A DNA stretch of 64,000 nucleotides, taken from assembly GCA_034431765.1 (NCBI GenBank), contig DAOUDD010000187.1, forward strand, positions 62,001 through 126,000, read 5' to 3'. The notes below the pieces were generated by a model. It was given only the letters and a program-made list of their open reading frames with translations, ran no database searches and was not told where the DNA came from. Below, piece by piece: positions 1 to 8,519 of the stretch. Made by a program: the position numbers and the translations under genes. Every line of letters begins with the position of its first letter. The first letter of the stretch is position 1. The DNA is from DASYAN01 sp034431765. GTDB lineage: Bacteria; Chloroflexota; Ktedonobacteria; Ktedonobacterales; Ktedonobacteraceae.

Positions 1-2
1 GC

Positions 3-1151
3 CATTTCGCACAGCATCACCGCCTGCTTCAAGGCGGTGCGATGATTGCCCCGTTTCTGCTCTTTCTCGGTTGTGTGGTCATGGGAATTGTGCATGGCTT
101 AACCAGCGGTGGCAATCTCAAAATTACCGTGGTCGAGATCAGGCCGCTCTGGTACATGTTTGTTGCCTACCTGTTAACGTACAATCTGGTAAAAAAAACA
201 GGACAGGTGCGTGCGTTGTTCTGGATCGTTATCCTCGGTGCTGCGATTAAAGGTATTCAGGGTGTGTATATCTACCTGGTGCCACTGCATGCGAGTTTGC
301 TTGACCATCGCGAAATTATGTCACACGAAGAGTCCTTCTTTTTTGTCTCGCTCTTTCTGCTCATCTTGTTGTTCTTGCTGCACTCACGACAGCGCGCGAT
401 GCTCTACGCTGCACTGCTGGCAACGCCATGCGTCTTAATAGCACTTATTGCCAACCAGCGTCGTACAGACTACGTTGCTTTTCTTGTCGGTGCAGGTGTG
501 GCTTGGCTCCTGATTTTTATTTGCAAACCAGGAGAACGTGTCAAGCTTGCAATTTTGATGGGTGTTACGGTAGTGCTGTTAACAGGCTATATTGCTGCCT
601 TTGCACACTCCTCCGGCAGCATTGGAGCACCTGCCCGCTCAATCATTTCTGTTTTCTCACCCAGTGCAGGTGATGCAAGCTCGAATGCTTATCGTCAGAT
701 AGAAGATTACGATCTGAAATACACAGTCAAACAAAACCCTGTGCTTGGTCTTGGCTTCGGCAAGCCTTTCTTGCAGCCAATCACCTTGCCCAATATTCTG
801 ATTGATGATCCATATTACCTGTATGTTCCCCACAATACAATTTATTGGATCTGGATGAGACTAGGTCCTCTTGGATACTTTGCGCTCTGGTTCTTATTCG
901 GCTCAATCATCGTGCGTGGCATAACGATTTTGCGCCGGCTCAAGAATCATTTTTTACAGCTTGTTGCTATTTATATTGTGGCAATTACTGTTATGGAGGT
1001 GATAGTTGCTTTTGCGGATTATCAACTTTTCTTCTATCGCAATGTCATTTATCTGGGTATCCTTATCGGCATTTTGATGAAGTTGCCCTCTCTCGACAAA
1101 GCAAAGTTTCTATCCTCCAAAAGTGTTGCAATACAGCATCCTGAAAATTAG
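3..1151 (+). CDS. O-antigen ligase/polymerase-like membrane protein, 5' end outside window
   Basis: Multi-pass membrane protein of the O-antigen ligase / Wzy polymerase type, which joins or polymerises lipid-linked glycan repeats on the outer face of the membrane. The reading frame is open from the first bases of the window, ahead of the ATG at 42, so the true start probably lies upstream and this is the C-terminal part. Visible are several hydrophobic segments and a long extracytoplasmic loop with the pattern GLGFGKPF followed by VPHNTIYWIWMRLGPLGY; a PHN/H-containing loop before a late membrane segment is typical of this family. It heads a + strand run of glycosyltransferase genes, consistent with exopolysaccharide assembly. 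Family call is by pattern; ligase versus polymerase cannot be separated. Confidence 0.75.
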   Translation, partial: HFAQHHRLLQGGAMIAPFLLFLGCVVMGIVHGLTSGGNLKITVVEIRPLWYMFVAYLLTYNLVKKTGQVRALFWIVILGAAIKGIQGVYIYLVPLHASLLDHREIMSHEESFFFVSLFLLILLFLLHSRQRAMLYAALLATPCVLIALIANQRRTDYVAFLVGAGVAWLLIFICKPGERVKLAILMGVTVVLLTGYIAAFAHSSGSIGAPARSIISVFSPSAGDASSNAYRQIEDYDLKYTVKQNPVLGLGFGKPFLQPITLPNILIDDPYYLYVPHNTIYWIWMRLGPLGYFALWFLFGSIIVRGITILRRLKNHFLQLVAIYIVAITVMEVIVAFADYQLFFYRNVIYLGILIGILMKLPSLDKAKFLSSKSVAIQHPEN

Positions 1152-1165
1152 AAGAGAATTTGCCT

Positions 1166-2377
1166 ATGCATCTACTTATAGTCTCGCCCAACCTTCCTCA
1201 ACAGGGAGGAGGTGCAAATACACGTAATTACCACCTTTTACAAGCGCTAGCAAGCAAACATAGCGTTTCATTGCTAGCGCTTGTAGAAAGACGAGATCTT
1301 GAAGCGCATGAAGACATTGCTAGCTTGAAACAGCTTACCACCTCGCTAACACTAATTGAGCGTCAGCAAGGACGAGGAAAAAAACGTTGGCAACAGCTCT
1401 TTCATCTGCTTACGGGACAGTCCTACATCGTAGGATCGTACCTTCTACCAGAGATTCAGCAAGCACTCCATAAGGTGTTGTCCCAACAGAGTTATGACGG
1501 TGTACTTTTTGAAAGTATATTGATGGCAGGTTATGCTTTGCCAGCACATCTTAAGGTGCTTATTGATCAACATAACCTGGAATATGAAATTCTTGAACGA
1601 ACTTGTTCTCTGGAAAAGAATCCTTTACGTAGATGGTATAACAGGCGTGAAAGCGAATTGCTTAAACCAATAGAGATCGAACGGTGCAAAAAAGCTGATG
1701 CAGTTCTCGTTACGAGCAAGCGTGAACAAGAGATCTTACAGCATCTTCTGCCTCGTCAGTGGATTGAAACTGTTCCAAATGGGGTCGATACTGAACTATT
1801 TTCTCCCAACGAGAATGAGCAAGAAGAGGCTAAACGTATCGTCTTTACCGGTGCGATGGATTACTACCCAAACGAGCAAGCAGTTCTCTCGTTTGCCCAG
1901 AACTGTTGGCCTTTGATGCGGCAGCATATGCCCGATATAACGTGGCAGATCGTGGGACGAAAGCCATCAGAAGCAGTACGCAATCTTGGTCAGCTCCCAG
2001 GTGTATTGGTGACTGGATCAGTTCCTGATGTACGACCCTATCTCGCACGAGCGGCAGTTGCTCTTGCGCCACTGCAGATTGGCAGCGGAACACGGCTCAA
2101 GATTCTGGAAGCACTGGCGTTACGAAAAGCAGTTGTAACCACAAGCATTGGATGCGAGGGTATTGATGTTGTTTCGGGCACCCATCTCCTGATTGCAAAC
2201 TCCCCCGAAGACTTCGCCGTGGCAGTTGTCCAACTACTTCAACAGCCTGACAGACGAAAAGCTCTGGGAGATGCAGGACGTGAACTCGTTGAGACGCACT
2301 ATAGCTGGAAGCAAAGTAGTGAGCGCATTTTGAGCATTCTTGAACACGTGTGGGAAAAGGAGCAGATATGTTACTAG
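1166..2377 (+). CDS. Glycosyltransferase family 4 (GT-B fold)
   Basis: Cytoplasmic retaining glycosyltransferase that probably adds a sugar to a lipid-linked glycan. The N-terminal domain begins MHLLIVSPNLPQQGGG; the C-terminal donor-binding domain has VPNGVDTELF, the strand IVFTGAMDYYPN and the nucleotide-sugar segment GSGTRLKILEALALRKAV, which resembles the hydrolase/exosortase-associated GT4 group. ATG 1166 is preferred over TTG 1160 because GAAGAGAA lies 8 bases before it and the protein then starts at the first beta strand. It overlaps the next gene by 10 bases, indicating one operon. Donor and acceptor cannot be read from sequence. Confidence 0.85.
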   Translation: MHLLIVSPNLPQQGGGANTRNYHLLQALASKHSVSLLALVERRDLEAHEDIASLKQLTTSLTLIERQQGRGKKRWQQLFHLLTGQSYIVGSYLLPEIQQALHKVLSQQSYDGVLFESILMAGYALPAHLKVLIDQHNLEYEILERTCSLEKNPLRRWYNRRESELLKPIEIERCKKADAVLVTSKREQEILQHLLPRQWIETVPNGVDTELFSPNENEQEEAKRIVFTGAMDYYPNEQAVLSFAQNCWPLMRQHMPDITWQIVGRKPSEAVRNLGQLPGVLVTGSVPDVRPYLARAAVALAPLQIGSGTRLKILEALALRKAVVTTSIGCEGIDVVSGTHLLIANSPEDFAVAVVQLLQQPDRRKALGDAGRELVETHYSWKQSSERILSILEHVWEKEQICY

Positions 2378-3618
2378 CACTTACTACTCTCCTTGGCTGG
2401 TCTCTTCTGGCTGTACAAGCCTGTCTCGTTGCGCCGATTTTCTATCTGTGCATCCTTGCGCTTTCTGCCATCATTGCCACACAGCAACGCAAAGCAAACA
2501 AGCCGGGAAAAGAGCAGGACATGGAACAGTGGAGTTTCCAGAAACAATTGAACTTTGCAATTCTTATTCCCGCACACAATGAAGAAGCGTTGTTGGGAAA
2601 GTTGCTCGATAACCTTCGTCAACTCCGCTACCCCCAGGATCACTATACAGTGTATGTGGTTGCCGATAATTGTACAGATCGTACAGCAGCTATTGCACGC
2701 TTATACAGGGAATTTCAGGTTTTTGAGCGCTTCAACGCTGAGAAACGAGGGAAAGGTTACGCATTAAACTGGTTGATGCAACAATTGAAGCAAGAGCAAC
2801 GTATCCATGACGCCTATGTGATTTTGGACGCTGATTCTGTCGTTGTCCCCAATTTTTTAGATGCGATGGCAAAAGAATTGCACCTAGGAGCACGTGCGCT
2901 TCAGGCTCACAATACCGTCTTGAATACAACTGAGTCTCCGGGCACTGTTTTACGATGGGTAGCACTGACGCTTATGAATCATATTCGCCCACTTGGACGC
3001 AATGGTATTGGTGCATCTTCGACCATCACCGGCAATGGTATCTGTTTGAGCCGAGAATTGCTTGAACGTTATCCCTGGGAATCTTATGCGCTTTCTGAAG
3101 ACTATCAGTATTACCTCACGTTAGTTCTCAACGGAGAGAAAGTGCGCTACGTGCCAGAGGCTATCGTGCGCTCTCATATGCCAGCTACGTTCTCGCAGAT
3201 GAGAACACAAGATATCCGGTGGGAAGCACAAGAGACGACAGGTACAACATGGCAAACAACCTGGAGTCTGTTGTTGAGTGGAATAGAGCACCGTGATTTT
3301 GTGCGTATCGAAGCGGTTGCGGAATTACTGACTCCCCCATTATCATCTCTTATTGGAGGCAGTTTACTTACACTGCTCGGAGCATTATTGCTGCACTTCC
3401 CCTCGGCAATTCTACTCGGATCTTTGCTTATAGCAGGTCTGGTGGCCTATGTTACAACAGCTTTTTATCTTTTACATCCACCACGGGCTGCGTATCGAGC
3501 GCTTCTCTATGCACCTGCATTTATAGTGTGGAAGTTGTGGGTTGCCCTGGTTTTAAGCCGTAGCAAGAAACACACAAGCGAATGGATACGAACCAGCCGC
3601 CCCAATTCTACTAACTAA
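2368..3618 (+). CDS. Membrane glycosyltransferase family 2
   Basis: Processive-type GT2 enzyme anchored in the membrane. One N-terminal hydrophobic segment is followed by the catalytic GT-A domain: ILIPAHNEEALLGKLL opening, VADNCTDRT, the metal-binding LDADS motif, the acidic ALSEDYQYYL and a QDIRW motif comparable to the Q-x-x-R-W signature of cellulose/hyaluronan synthase-like enzymes. Two or more membrane segments close the protein. ATG 2368 is chosen because AAAAGGAG sits just upstream; the GTG at 2350 precedes that site. Translation is coupled to the upstream GT4 by overlap. Likely makes part of the same exopolysaccharide; specificity is unknown. Confidence 0.85.
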   Translation: MLLALTTLLGWSLLAVQACLVAPIFYLCILALSAIIATQQRKANKPGKEQDMEQWSFQKQLNFAILIPAHNEEALLGKLLDNLRQLRYPQDHYTVYVVADNCTDRTAAIARLYREFQVFERFNAEKRGKGYALNWLMQQLKQEQRIHDAYVILDADSVVVPNFLDAMAKELHLGARALQAHNTVLNTTESPGTVLRWVALTLMNHIRPLGRNGIGASSTITGNGICLSRELLERYPWESYALSEDYQYYLTLVLNGEKVRYVPEAIVRSHMPATFSQMRTQDIRWEAQETTGTTWQTTWSLLLSGIEHRDFVRIEAVAELLTPPLSSLIGGSLLTLLGALLLHFPSAILLGSLLIAGLVAYVTTAFYLLHPPRAAYRALLYAPAFIVWKLWVALVLSRSKKHTSEWIRTSRPNSTN

Positions 3619-3676
3619 AGCATATATATTTCAACTACACCATGTAAAAACAGCGTAAAGGAAAGGTACAGGTTGT

Positions 3677-4912
3677 ATGGCATCATTACATGTTGGCTCA
3701 ATTACCTTTGATTGGTATCCCTTTGATCCGTTGGTACGGCGAATCTCTGAAGCGGCTGTTAATGCGGGTCATAGAGTTGACGTTATCTGTCTGCGTCAGC
3801 CAGATGAACGGCGCTACGAGGTGTGTAACGGCGTGCACACCTACCGCGTACCAATGGATCGAGACTTTGGACGTTCGCTTCCGGCTACGCTTTTAACCTG
3901 GTGCTGGTTCACAATACTGGCGGCGATCACTGTAACGCGCCTGCATTTTAAACGTCCTTACGATATACTCCATGTGCATAACATGCCGGATTTTCTGGTC
4001 TTTGCAACTCTCCTTCCCCGCTTGCTTGGCGCAAAAGTTATTCTAGAGGTACAGGACGTTTGTCCAGAGCTGATGGCAGTCAAAGCTACCCGTCGAATGC
4101 GTCCGTTCGTGAAATGGCTTGCAACGATTCAAGAACGCATCTCGACGGCCTACTCCAATCATGTCATCACTGTGGGCTGGCCATTCGAGCAATTGCTGCT
4201 TAAACGAGGGGTTCGTCCTGATAAGATGACGGTGATCTTGAACAGCACTGATGCAAAAATTTTCCCAGCAGAGCGCCGCCCTCCTTTACCAACAGTACAG
4301 GAACAACAGGGTGAACATCCTTTCATTATTATGTATCACGGCACGCTTGCTTACCGTACAGGTCTGGATATTGCGGTTCGCGCCCTCGCACTTGCACGAC
4401 AACACGTCCCTAACGTGCGCCTGGACATTAAGGGGCGAGGAGAGTTTTCACCTACACTGAAAAGGTTAGCTCATGAACTTGGAGTTGAGGATGCTATTGT
4501 CTTCAGTGATCCTTGCCCGGCTGAAGAGCTTGTCGATTTTGTCGTGCATGGAGATGTTGGTATTATCCCCTATCGCTGTGATGGCTTTGAAGAGCTAGTC
4601 CTGCCAACCAAAGCGTACGAGTTCGCGTGGATGCATCGACCCATCATTGCCTCCAACACAGTAGGTATTCGTTCAATGTTCGGCCCGCAGTCAATCATGC
4701 TCTGTGACCCAGAGAATCCAGAAAGTTTTGCTGCTGCTATTGTAGAGCTCTACCAACATCCAGAGAAACGAGCTGAGATGATCCTCAATGCCGATGCGGA
4801 TTACGCCCCTTATCGGTGGGAGTTTATGGCTGACCGCTACTGCCAATTACTTACTACACTCAGTCGCAAACAGCAACACATCCAGAAGCAAGCCGAGCCG
4901 GTTTTGGAGTAA
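3677..4912 (+). CDS. Glycosyltransferase family 4
   Basis: GT-B glycosyltransferase of the WcaI/FucI-like GT4 type. The N-terminal acceptor domain contains the HVHNMPDFLVF segment, a linker carries VGWPFEQLL, and the donor domain shows IMYHGTLAYRTGLDIAVRA, IKGRGEF and LPTKAYEFAWMHRPIIAS, where Glu of KAYEF is the position used to bind donor ribose/phosphate. AAAGG precedes ATG 3677. It is the last gene of the + strand polysaccharide run and ends just before a strong terminator hairpin. Donor sugar not determinable. Confidence 0.85.
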   Translation: MASLHVGSITFDWYPFDPLVRRISEAAVNAGHRVDVICLRQPDERRYEVCNGVHTYRVPMDRDFGRSLPATLLTWCWFTILAAITVTRLHFKRPYDILHVHNMPDFLVFATLLPRLLGAKVILEVQDVCPELMAVKATRRMRPFVKWLATIQERISTAYSNHVITVGWPFEQLLLKRGVRPDKMTVILNSTDAKIFPAERRPPLPTVQEQQGEHPFIIMYHGTLAYRTGLDIAVRALALARQHVPNVRLDIKGRGEFSPTLKRLAHELGVEDAIVFSDPCPAEELVDFVVHGDVGIIPYRCDGFEELVLPTKAYEFAWMHRPIIASNTVGIRSMFGPQSIMLCDPENPESFAAAIVELYQHPEKRAEMILNADADYAPYRWEFMADRYCQLLTTLSRKQQHIQKQAEPVLE

Positions 4913-4968
4913 CTTATTCTGCCAAAGACCTCGTGACTTCTTCACTACCGCCATACAAAAAGCAAATG

Positions 4969-5003
4969 AAAAGGGCATCTCTCTGGCTAAGAGATGCCCT
5001 TTT
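4969..5003. terminator. Bidirectional intrinsic terminator
   Basis: Perfect 14-bp inverted repeat AAAAGGGCATCTCT / AGAGATGCCCTTTT with a 7-base loop. A-rich and T-rich arms allow use in both directions. It lies between the convergent GT4 gene (ending 4912) and the deacetylase-like gene (ending 5024). Confidence 0.85.
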
Positions 5004-5023
5004 CGTGGTGCAAAATCCATCAA

Positions 5024-6358
5024 TCACTTTACAACTTCAAGAATGCGCAGGAAAAAATCCTGGATAGTTACCGAGTCGATATCACCACTAACAGATAGAG
5101 CTGCACGATGTCCCTGAGGCCAGCAAGCAAAACGGAGCAGAGGAGTTACAGCTTGCTCTATCTTTGCGATAAGTTTACTCCGTTGCCCAATCTGTTCAGC
5201 GCGAGAAGTCCCTAGCCCTTCAGGAAGATCTAGATAGAGAGGATAGCAGGCCGCCTTATCTGGCTCGCAACGCATGTACGCATAGCCTTGCTCTTGTAAG
5301 AAGTCGATCACTGTATCTGAAGTTTCAGGGGAAAGTCCAATGCAGGGAATGTGCGTGGATTGGACGACGAAACTCGTTGCTTCAATACCCACTTCTCTAG
5401 CAGACCAGGTAGAGGTCGTGACGTCTCCCACGGAAAGTGCACGAGCTAAGATTGTGGTACGGGAAGAACATTTGGCCTCAACGTGCCATCGTTGCTCACC
5501 CGCTGATGTGATAGAAAAGGAAAATGTGCGTCTCTCCTTCCACCACTCAGCAATATCTTGCAAGCGCGCTATCCAAACGTTCTGTAACGTATTGTGCGCA
5601 TAGGATAGCAATGTCATCAGCGCTTCTCGACAGAGCACACCGCGCTCAGGATGCAGATTGAGTGTGTAGAGCCCACCGAGATCATAGACACGGTGCATAA
5701 CCTGGCTCCAGATATCGCCTACCTCTTTAGCATTTGTAATGCGCAAGCGATCAAAAAGCATCTCATCGTCTGGAATGCTGGTGGGAATACGCAGCAACTC
5801 TCCCTCAAAGTGAGGTCGTACAGTATATGCATTACATACAATTGCTTGAAAAAGGGCAAGGGATTTTTCATAACCGCTGCGAATTAGTGGCGATAATGTA
5901 TTGACATCAACAACCTCATGTAGAACGGCTTCATTGCTTTCATAGGCAAGTTTCAATGCAGCAAAAACATCTAGGCTGTCCTGAGTCCAGCCAAGATAAG
6001 GATTGCGAAAGCCAGAGAAGGGGATGTGAACACGTTTAAACAGGGAGATAGCCTGCTGAGTTTGTTGGTATTGTTCTTTCATTCCGAGTAGTCTGTAGTC
6101 ATTATGCACATACCCATGAATACCCAGTTCGGTACCACTACGCGCAACATCAGTAATCAAAGGCACATGGCGACGCAAAACGGTAGCAGGAATGAAAAAC
6201 GTTGGAGCCGCATTATGTTCACTCAAGGCATCAATAATTGAAAATAACGCGTTGCGGGTGCGAGATTCTGAAATGCCGAAGCGAGAGAAAACCGTCCAGA
6301 GCCGACGCGCGAAGTTATGCACGCCCTTGGTTTTAATAGAAAAAGCAATCAGATTCAT
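5024..6358 (-). CDS. Polysaccharide deacetylase-like (NodB fold) protein
   Basis: Resembles carbohydrate esterase family 4 proteins that remove acetyl groups from glycans. The core is visible as NAAPTFFIPATVLRRH, then the second metal motif as GIHGYVHNDY (His-x3-His), then FSGFRNPYLGW, corresponding to the RxPY region. The usual first motif (TFDD-like, giving the catalytic base and a metal ligand) is absent: the N-terminus reads AFSIKTKGVHNF. The C-terminal half, from about residue 290, is an extra domain of unknown role. No signal peptide is obvious. It stands convergent to the exopolysaccharide genes and may modify that polymer, but catalysis is uncertain because of the missing acidic pair. 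Confidence 0.7.
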   Translation of the reverse strand: MNLIAFSIKTKGVHNFARRLWTVFSRFGISESRTRNALFSIIDALSEHNAAPTFFIPATVLRRHVPLITDVARSGTELGIHGYVHNDYRLLGMKEQYQQTQQAISLFKRVHIPFSGFRNPYLGWTQDSLDVFAALKLAYESNEAVLHEVVDVNTLSPLIRSGYEKSLALFQAIVCNAYTVRPHFEGELLRIPTSIPDDEMLFDRLRITNAKEVGDIWSQVMHRVYDLGGLYTLNLHPERGVLCREALMTLLSYAHNTLQNVWIARLQDIAEWWKERRTFSFSITSAGEQRWHVEAKCSSRTTILARALSVGDVTTSTWSAREVGIEATSFVVQSTHIPCIGLSPETSDTVIDFLQEQGYAYMRCEPDKAACYPLYLDLPEGLGTSRAEQIGQRSKLIAKIEQAVTPLLRFACWPQGHRAALSVSGDIDSVTIQDFFLRILEVVK

Positions 6359-6694
6359 ATAGTTTTATTTCCCTCCCATTTTAGAGAGCATAAGCCAGTA
6401 GAATAGCATCTAAAGAGAGCTTAGCCTTTATAGATAGGAATTCTATTTTCCTCAACGTTAAAAAAGCGTCAAAAAACAGATTTCAGGTTTCTTTTCCCTT
6501 TCTATAGAGGGAGTAAGCTAATGCAAGTTATTGCAACAGATGAGAAGAGACATAGAAAAGAAAATTTGAAGTATAAAATCCGGCGAAATCGAGCTGATTT
6601 CACTCGTACACTGTACTCTTCTCCTTGACAAACAAACATCTCTAGGCTATATGTGAACTATACAGAATGTATTTTGCTAAAAGGATACAATCTC
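6359..6694. other. Divergent intergenic region
   Basis: Separates the deacetylase-like gene (leftward) from the ABC ATPase (rightward). A promoter for the rightward gene is recognisable at 6625-6653. No further coding region or strong hairpin is apparent. Confidence 0.5.
6625..6653 (+). promoter_or_regulatory. Sigma-70-type promoter of the ABC ATPase
   Basis: TTGACA at 6625-6630, 17-base spacer, TATATG at 6648-6653. The -10 box overlaps an in-frame GTG at 6653, which argues that translation really starts at ATG 6695. Confidence 0.7.
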
Positions 6695-7837
6695 ATGAGT
6701 GAGTTGGAGATACAGGGACTTGTCAAGCGTTTCGGAGCAGAGTTAGTTATTGATGGAATCAGCTTTTACGTCAAGGATGGTGAGTTTTTTGTGATTGTGG
6801 GACCATCAGGAGGAGGAAAATCGACATTGTTGCGTATTATCTGCGGACTGGAGCAACCAGACAAGGGACGAATTATGCTGCGCAGAAATGATATTACCCA
6901 GGTGGAAGCACGAGATCGGAACGTCGGCATCTTTTTCCAGGATTACGGTCTCTATCCGCATATGGATGTCTACGGAAATATTGCTTATGGTCTACAGGTG
7001 CGGGGAATGAAGCGTGTGGAGATTGAACGCCGTGTAAAAAAGGCGCTTGAAATTCTTGAAATTGCCCCTCTCATTCACCATCGCGTCACTCATCTATCAG
7101 GGGGAGAACAACAGCGGGTTGCTCTAGCACGCGTTCTAGCGAAGGATGCAGACATTTACCTCTATGATGAACCACTCTCCAATCTTGATCCGAAATTGCG
7201 CTATCAGGCACGTCGTGATATTTTGCGCATACACCAGGCGAAGCAGAAGCCAAGCGTGTATGTCACACATGACCTGATGGAGGCATATACTATGGGTGAT
7301 CGAATTGCCGTTATTGCCGACAAGCGGCTGCAACAGGTCGGCACACCAGAGCAATTAATGACAGCACCTGCAAATCTCTTTGTTGCCCGATTTGCTGGTA
7401 CTCCTCCTATGAATTTACTGACAGCGCAACTACGCTTATCAGAAGGAACCTATCTCGCAGATTGTGATGGTTTCACGCTTCAGATACCTGCACGATGGAA
7501 CTATTATTTAAGACGAGCATATAAGCAGACAGAAATTATTGTGGGTATCAAACCAACGAGTATTCTACCGGAACCGCTCTTTTCGCGCATGGAGAGTGAG
7601 CCTCTTGCAGTTTTCAGAGCTGAAATTATTTCCCTTGAACCTCTTTTCACTGAGACTATTCTTCATGTGAAAGTTGGCAAGGGCACATCACTCACAGCAC
7701 TCTATCCACAAACGGAGCCACTACAATTGAGGCGAGGACAGATTGTTACCCTTGGCATTTATGAAGAACAGATAACACTCTTTGATCCTGTTAGCGAAAA
7801 GGCACTTAGAAATTGGCTTGATGAACGTAGTGCTTAA
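6695..7837 (+). CDS. Sugar-type ABC transporter ATP-binding protein (MalK/UgpC-like)
   Basis: ATPase that would power a sugar importer. Numbering from ATG 6695 (380 residues): Walker A GPSGGGKST 36-44, Q-loop Gln82, signature LSGGEQQ 134-140, Walker B YLYDEP 155-160, H-loop His192. About 140 C-terminal residues form the TOBE/regulatory region of the MalK/UgpC class. Start chosen by family length, the AAAGGAT upstream and the promoter position. No permease or binding-protein gene is adjacent, so it is an orphan that may serve importers encoded elsewhere, as MsmK-type ATPases do. Confidence 0.88.
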   Translation: MSELEIQGLVKRFGAELVIDGISFYVKDGEFFVIVGPSGGGKSTLLRIICGLEQPDKGRIMLRRNDITQVEARDRNVGIFFQDYGLYPHMDVYGNIAYGLQVRGMKRVEIERRVKKALEILEIAPLIHHRVTHLSGGEQQRVALARVLAKDADIYLYDEPLSNLDPKLRYQARRDILRIHQAKQKPSVYVTHDLMEAYTMGDRIAVIADKRLQQVGTPEQLMTAPANLFVARFAGTPPMNLLTAQLRLSEGTYLADCDGFTLQIPARWNYYLRRAYKQTEIIVGIKPTSILPEPLFSRMESEPLAVFRAEIISLEPLFTETILHVKVGKGTSLTALYPQTEPLQLRRGQIVTLGIYEEQITLFDPVSEKALRNWLDERSA

Positions 7838-7991
7838 TCAACAATAGTCTTCTACTAAAATCGACATCACAGCACCTTTCTGATGGATGATACATGTTGT
7901 ATAGTAGAAGTAGTCTCTGTAACCATTTTTATTAGTTTGATAATGTGATCTATTCAGACAGCAAGGAAGGCGCAGATGAGGAGGGGAGTCT

Positions 7992-8456
7992 ATGCATCAT
8001 TATCAACATGCTCGGAGAAACGTTTGTTCTCTCTTTCTGCTTCTCCTATTCGTACTCATTTTAGTAGCATGTGCCAGAAATCTATCGCAGCAAACGAGTA
8101 CAGCGAAAACGTATTCTGTCGATAAAGTGTTTGTTGGAACGTGGTACATTCATGGAGGAGCACTAACAGTGCAAGGAGATGGGCGCGCCTCGTATATCGC
8201 CCGCGCTTATAGATGGTGTAGTGACGCACCACCTCCTTGTGATAAATTCGTTGGAAATCTTATTCTTTCAGGGATTCACGAGGATATTGTTTTCACAAAG
8301 GAACAGGCACATGTTCTCTACGGCACTGTTACAGCTAGCACTAATAGTACAACAGGTCAGATAGCCATGCTTGTTACAGGGCAGAACAACACAGTTCTTT
8401 TTAATAGAACAACATTCTGTGGACCACATTCTCCGACGGAATATTGTGGAGCCTGA
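7992..8456 (+). CDS. Small putative lipoprotein
   Basis: 154 residues. The basic N-terminus and long hydrophobic run end in the lipobox LVAC, so it is probably cleaved before Cys27 and lipid-anchored. The mature part has GTWYIHGGALTVQGDG, recalling small secreted beta domains, and four cysteines (two in WCSDAPPPCDKF, two near the C-terminus) that could form disulfides. Strong ribosome site GAGGAGGGGA before ATG. Function not recognised. Confidence 0.75.
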   Translation: MHHYQHARRNVCSLFLLLLFVLILVACARNLSQQTSTAKTYSVDKVFVGTWYIHGGALTVQGDGRASYIARAYRWCSDAPPPCDKFVGNLILSGIHEDIVFTKEQAHVLYGTVTASTNSTTGQIAMLVTGQNNTVLFNRTTFCGPHSPTEYCGA

Positions 8457-8477
8457 CCATCACTTCTCTGCTCAAAT

Positions 8478-8505
8478 AAACGCTTCTAGGCTATAGGAAG
8501 CGTTT
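8478..8505 (-). terminator. Terminator of the GT-C gene block
   Basis: Stem AAACGCTTC / GAAGCGTTT with a 10-base loop. Read on the minus strand it is followed by TTTATTT, placing it directly after the gene ending at 8520; it may also stop the convergent lipoprotein transcript. Confidence 0.75.
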
Positions 8506-8519
8506 AGCGTATGACCAGT

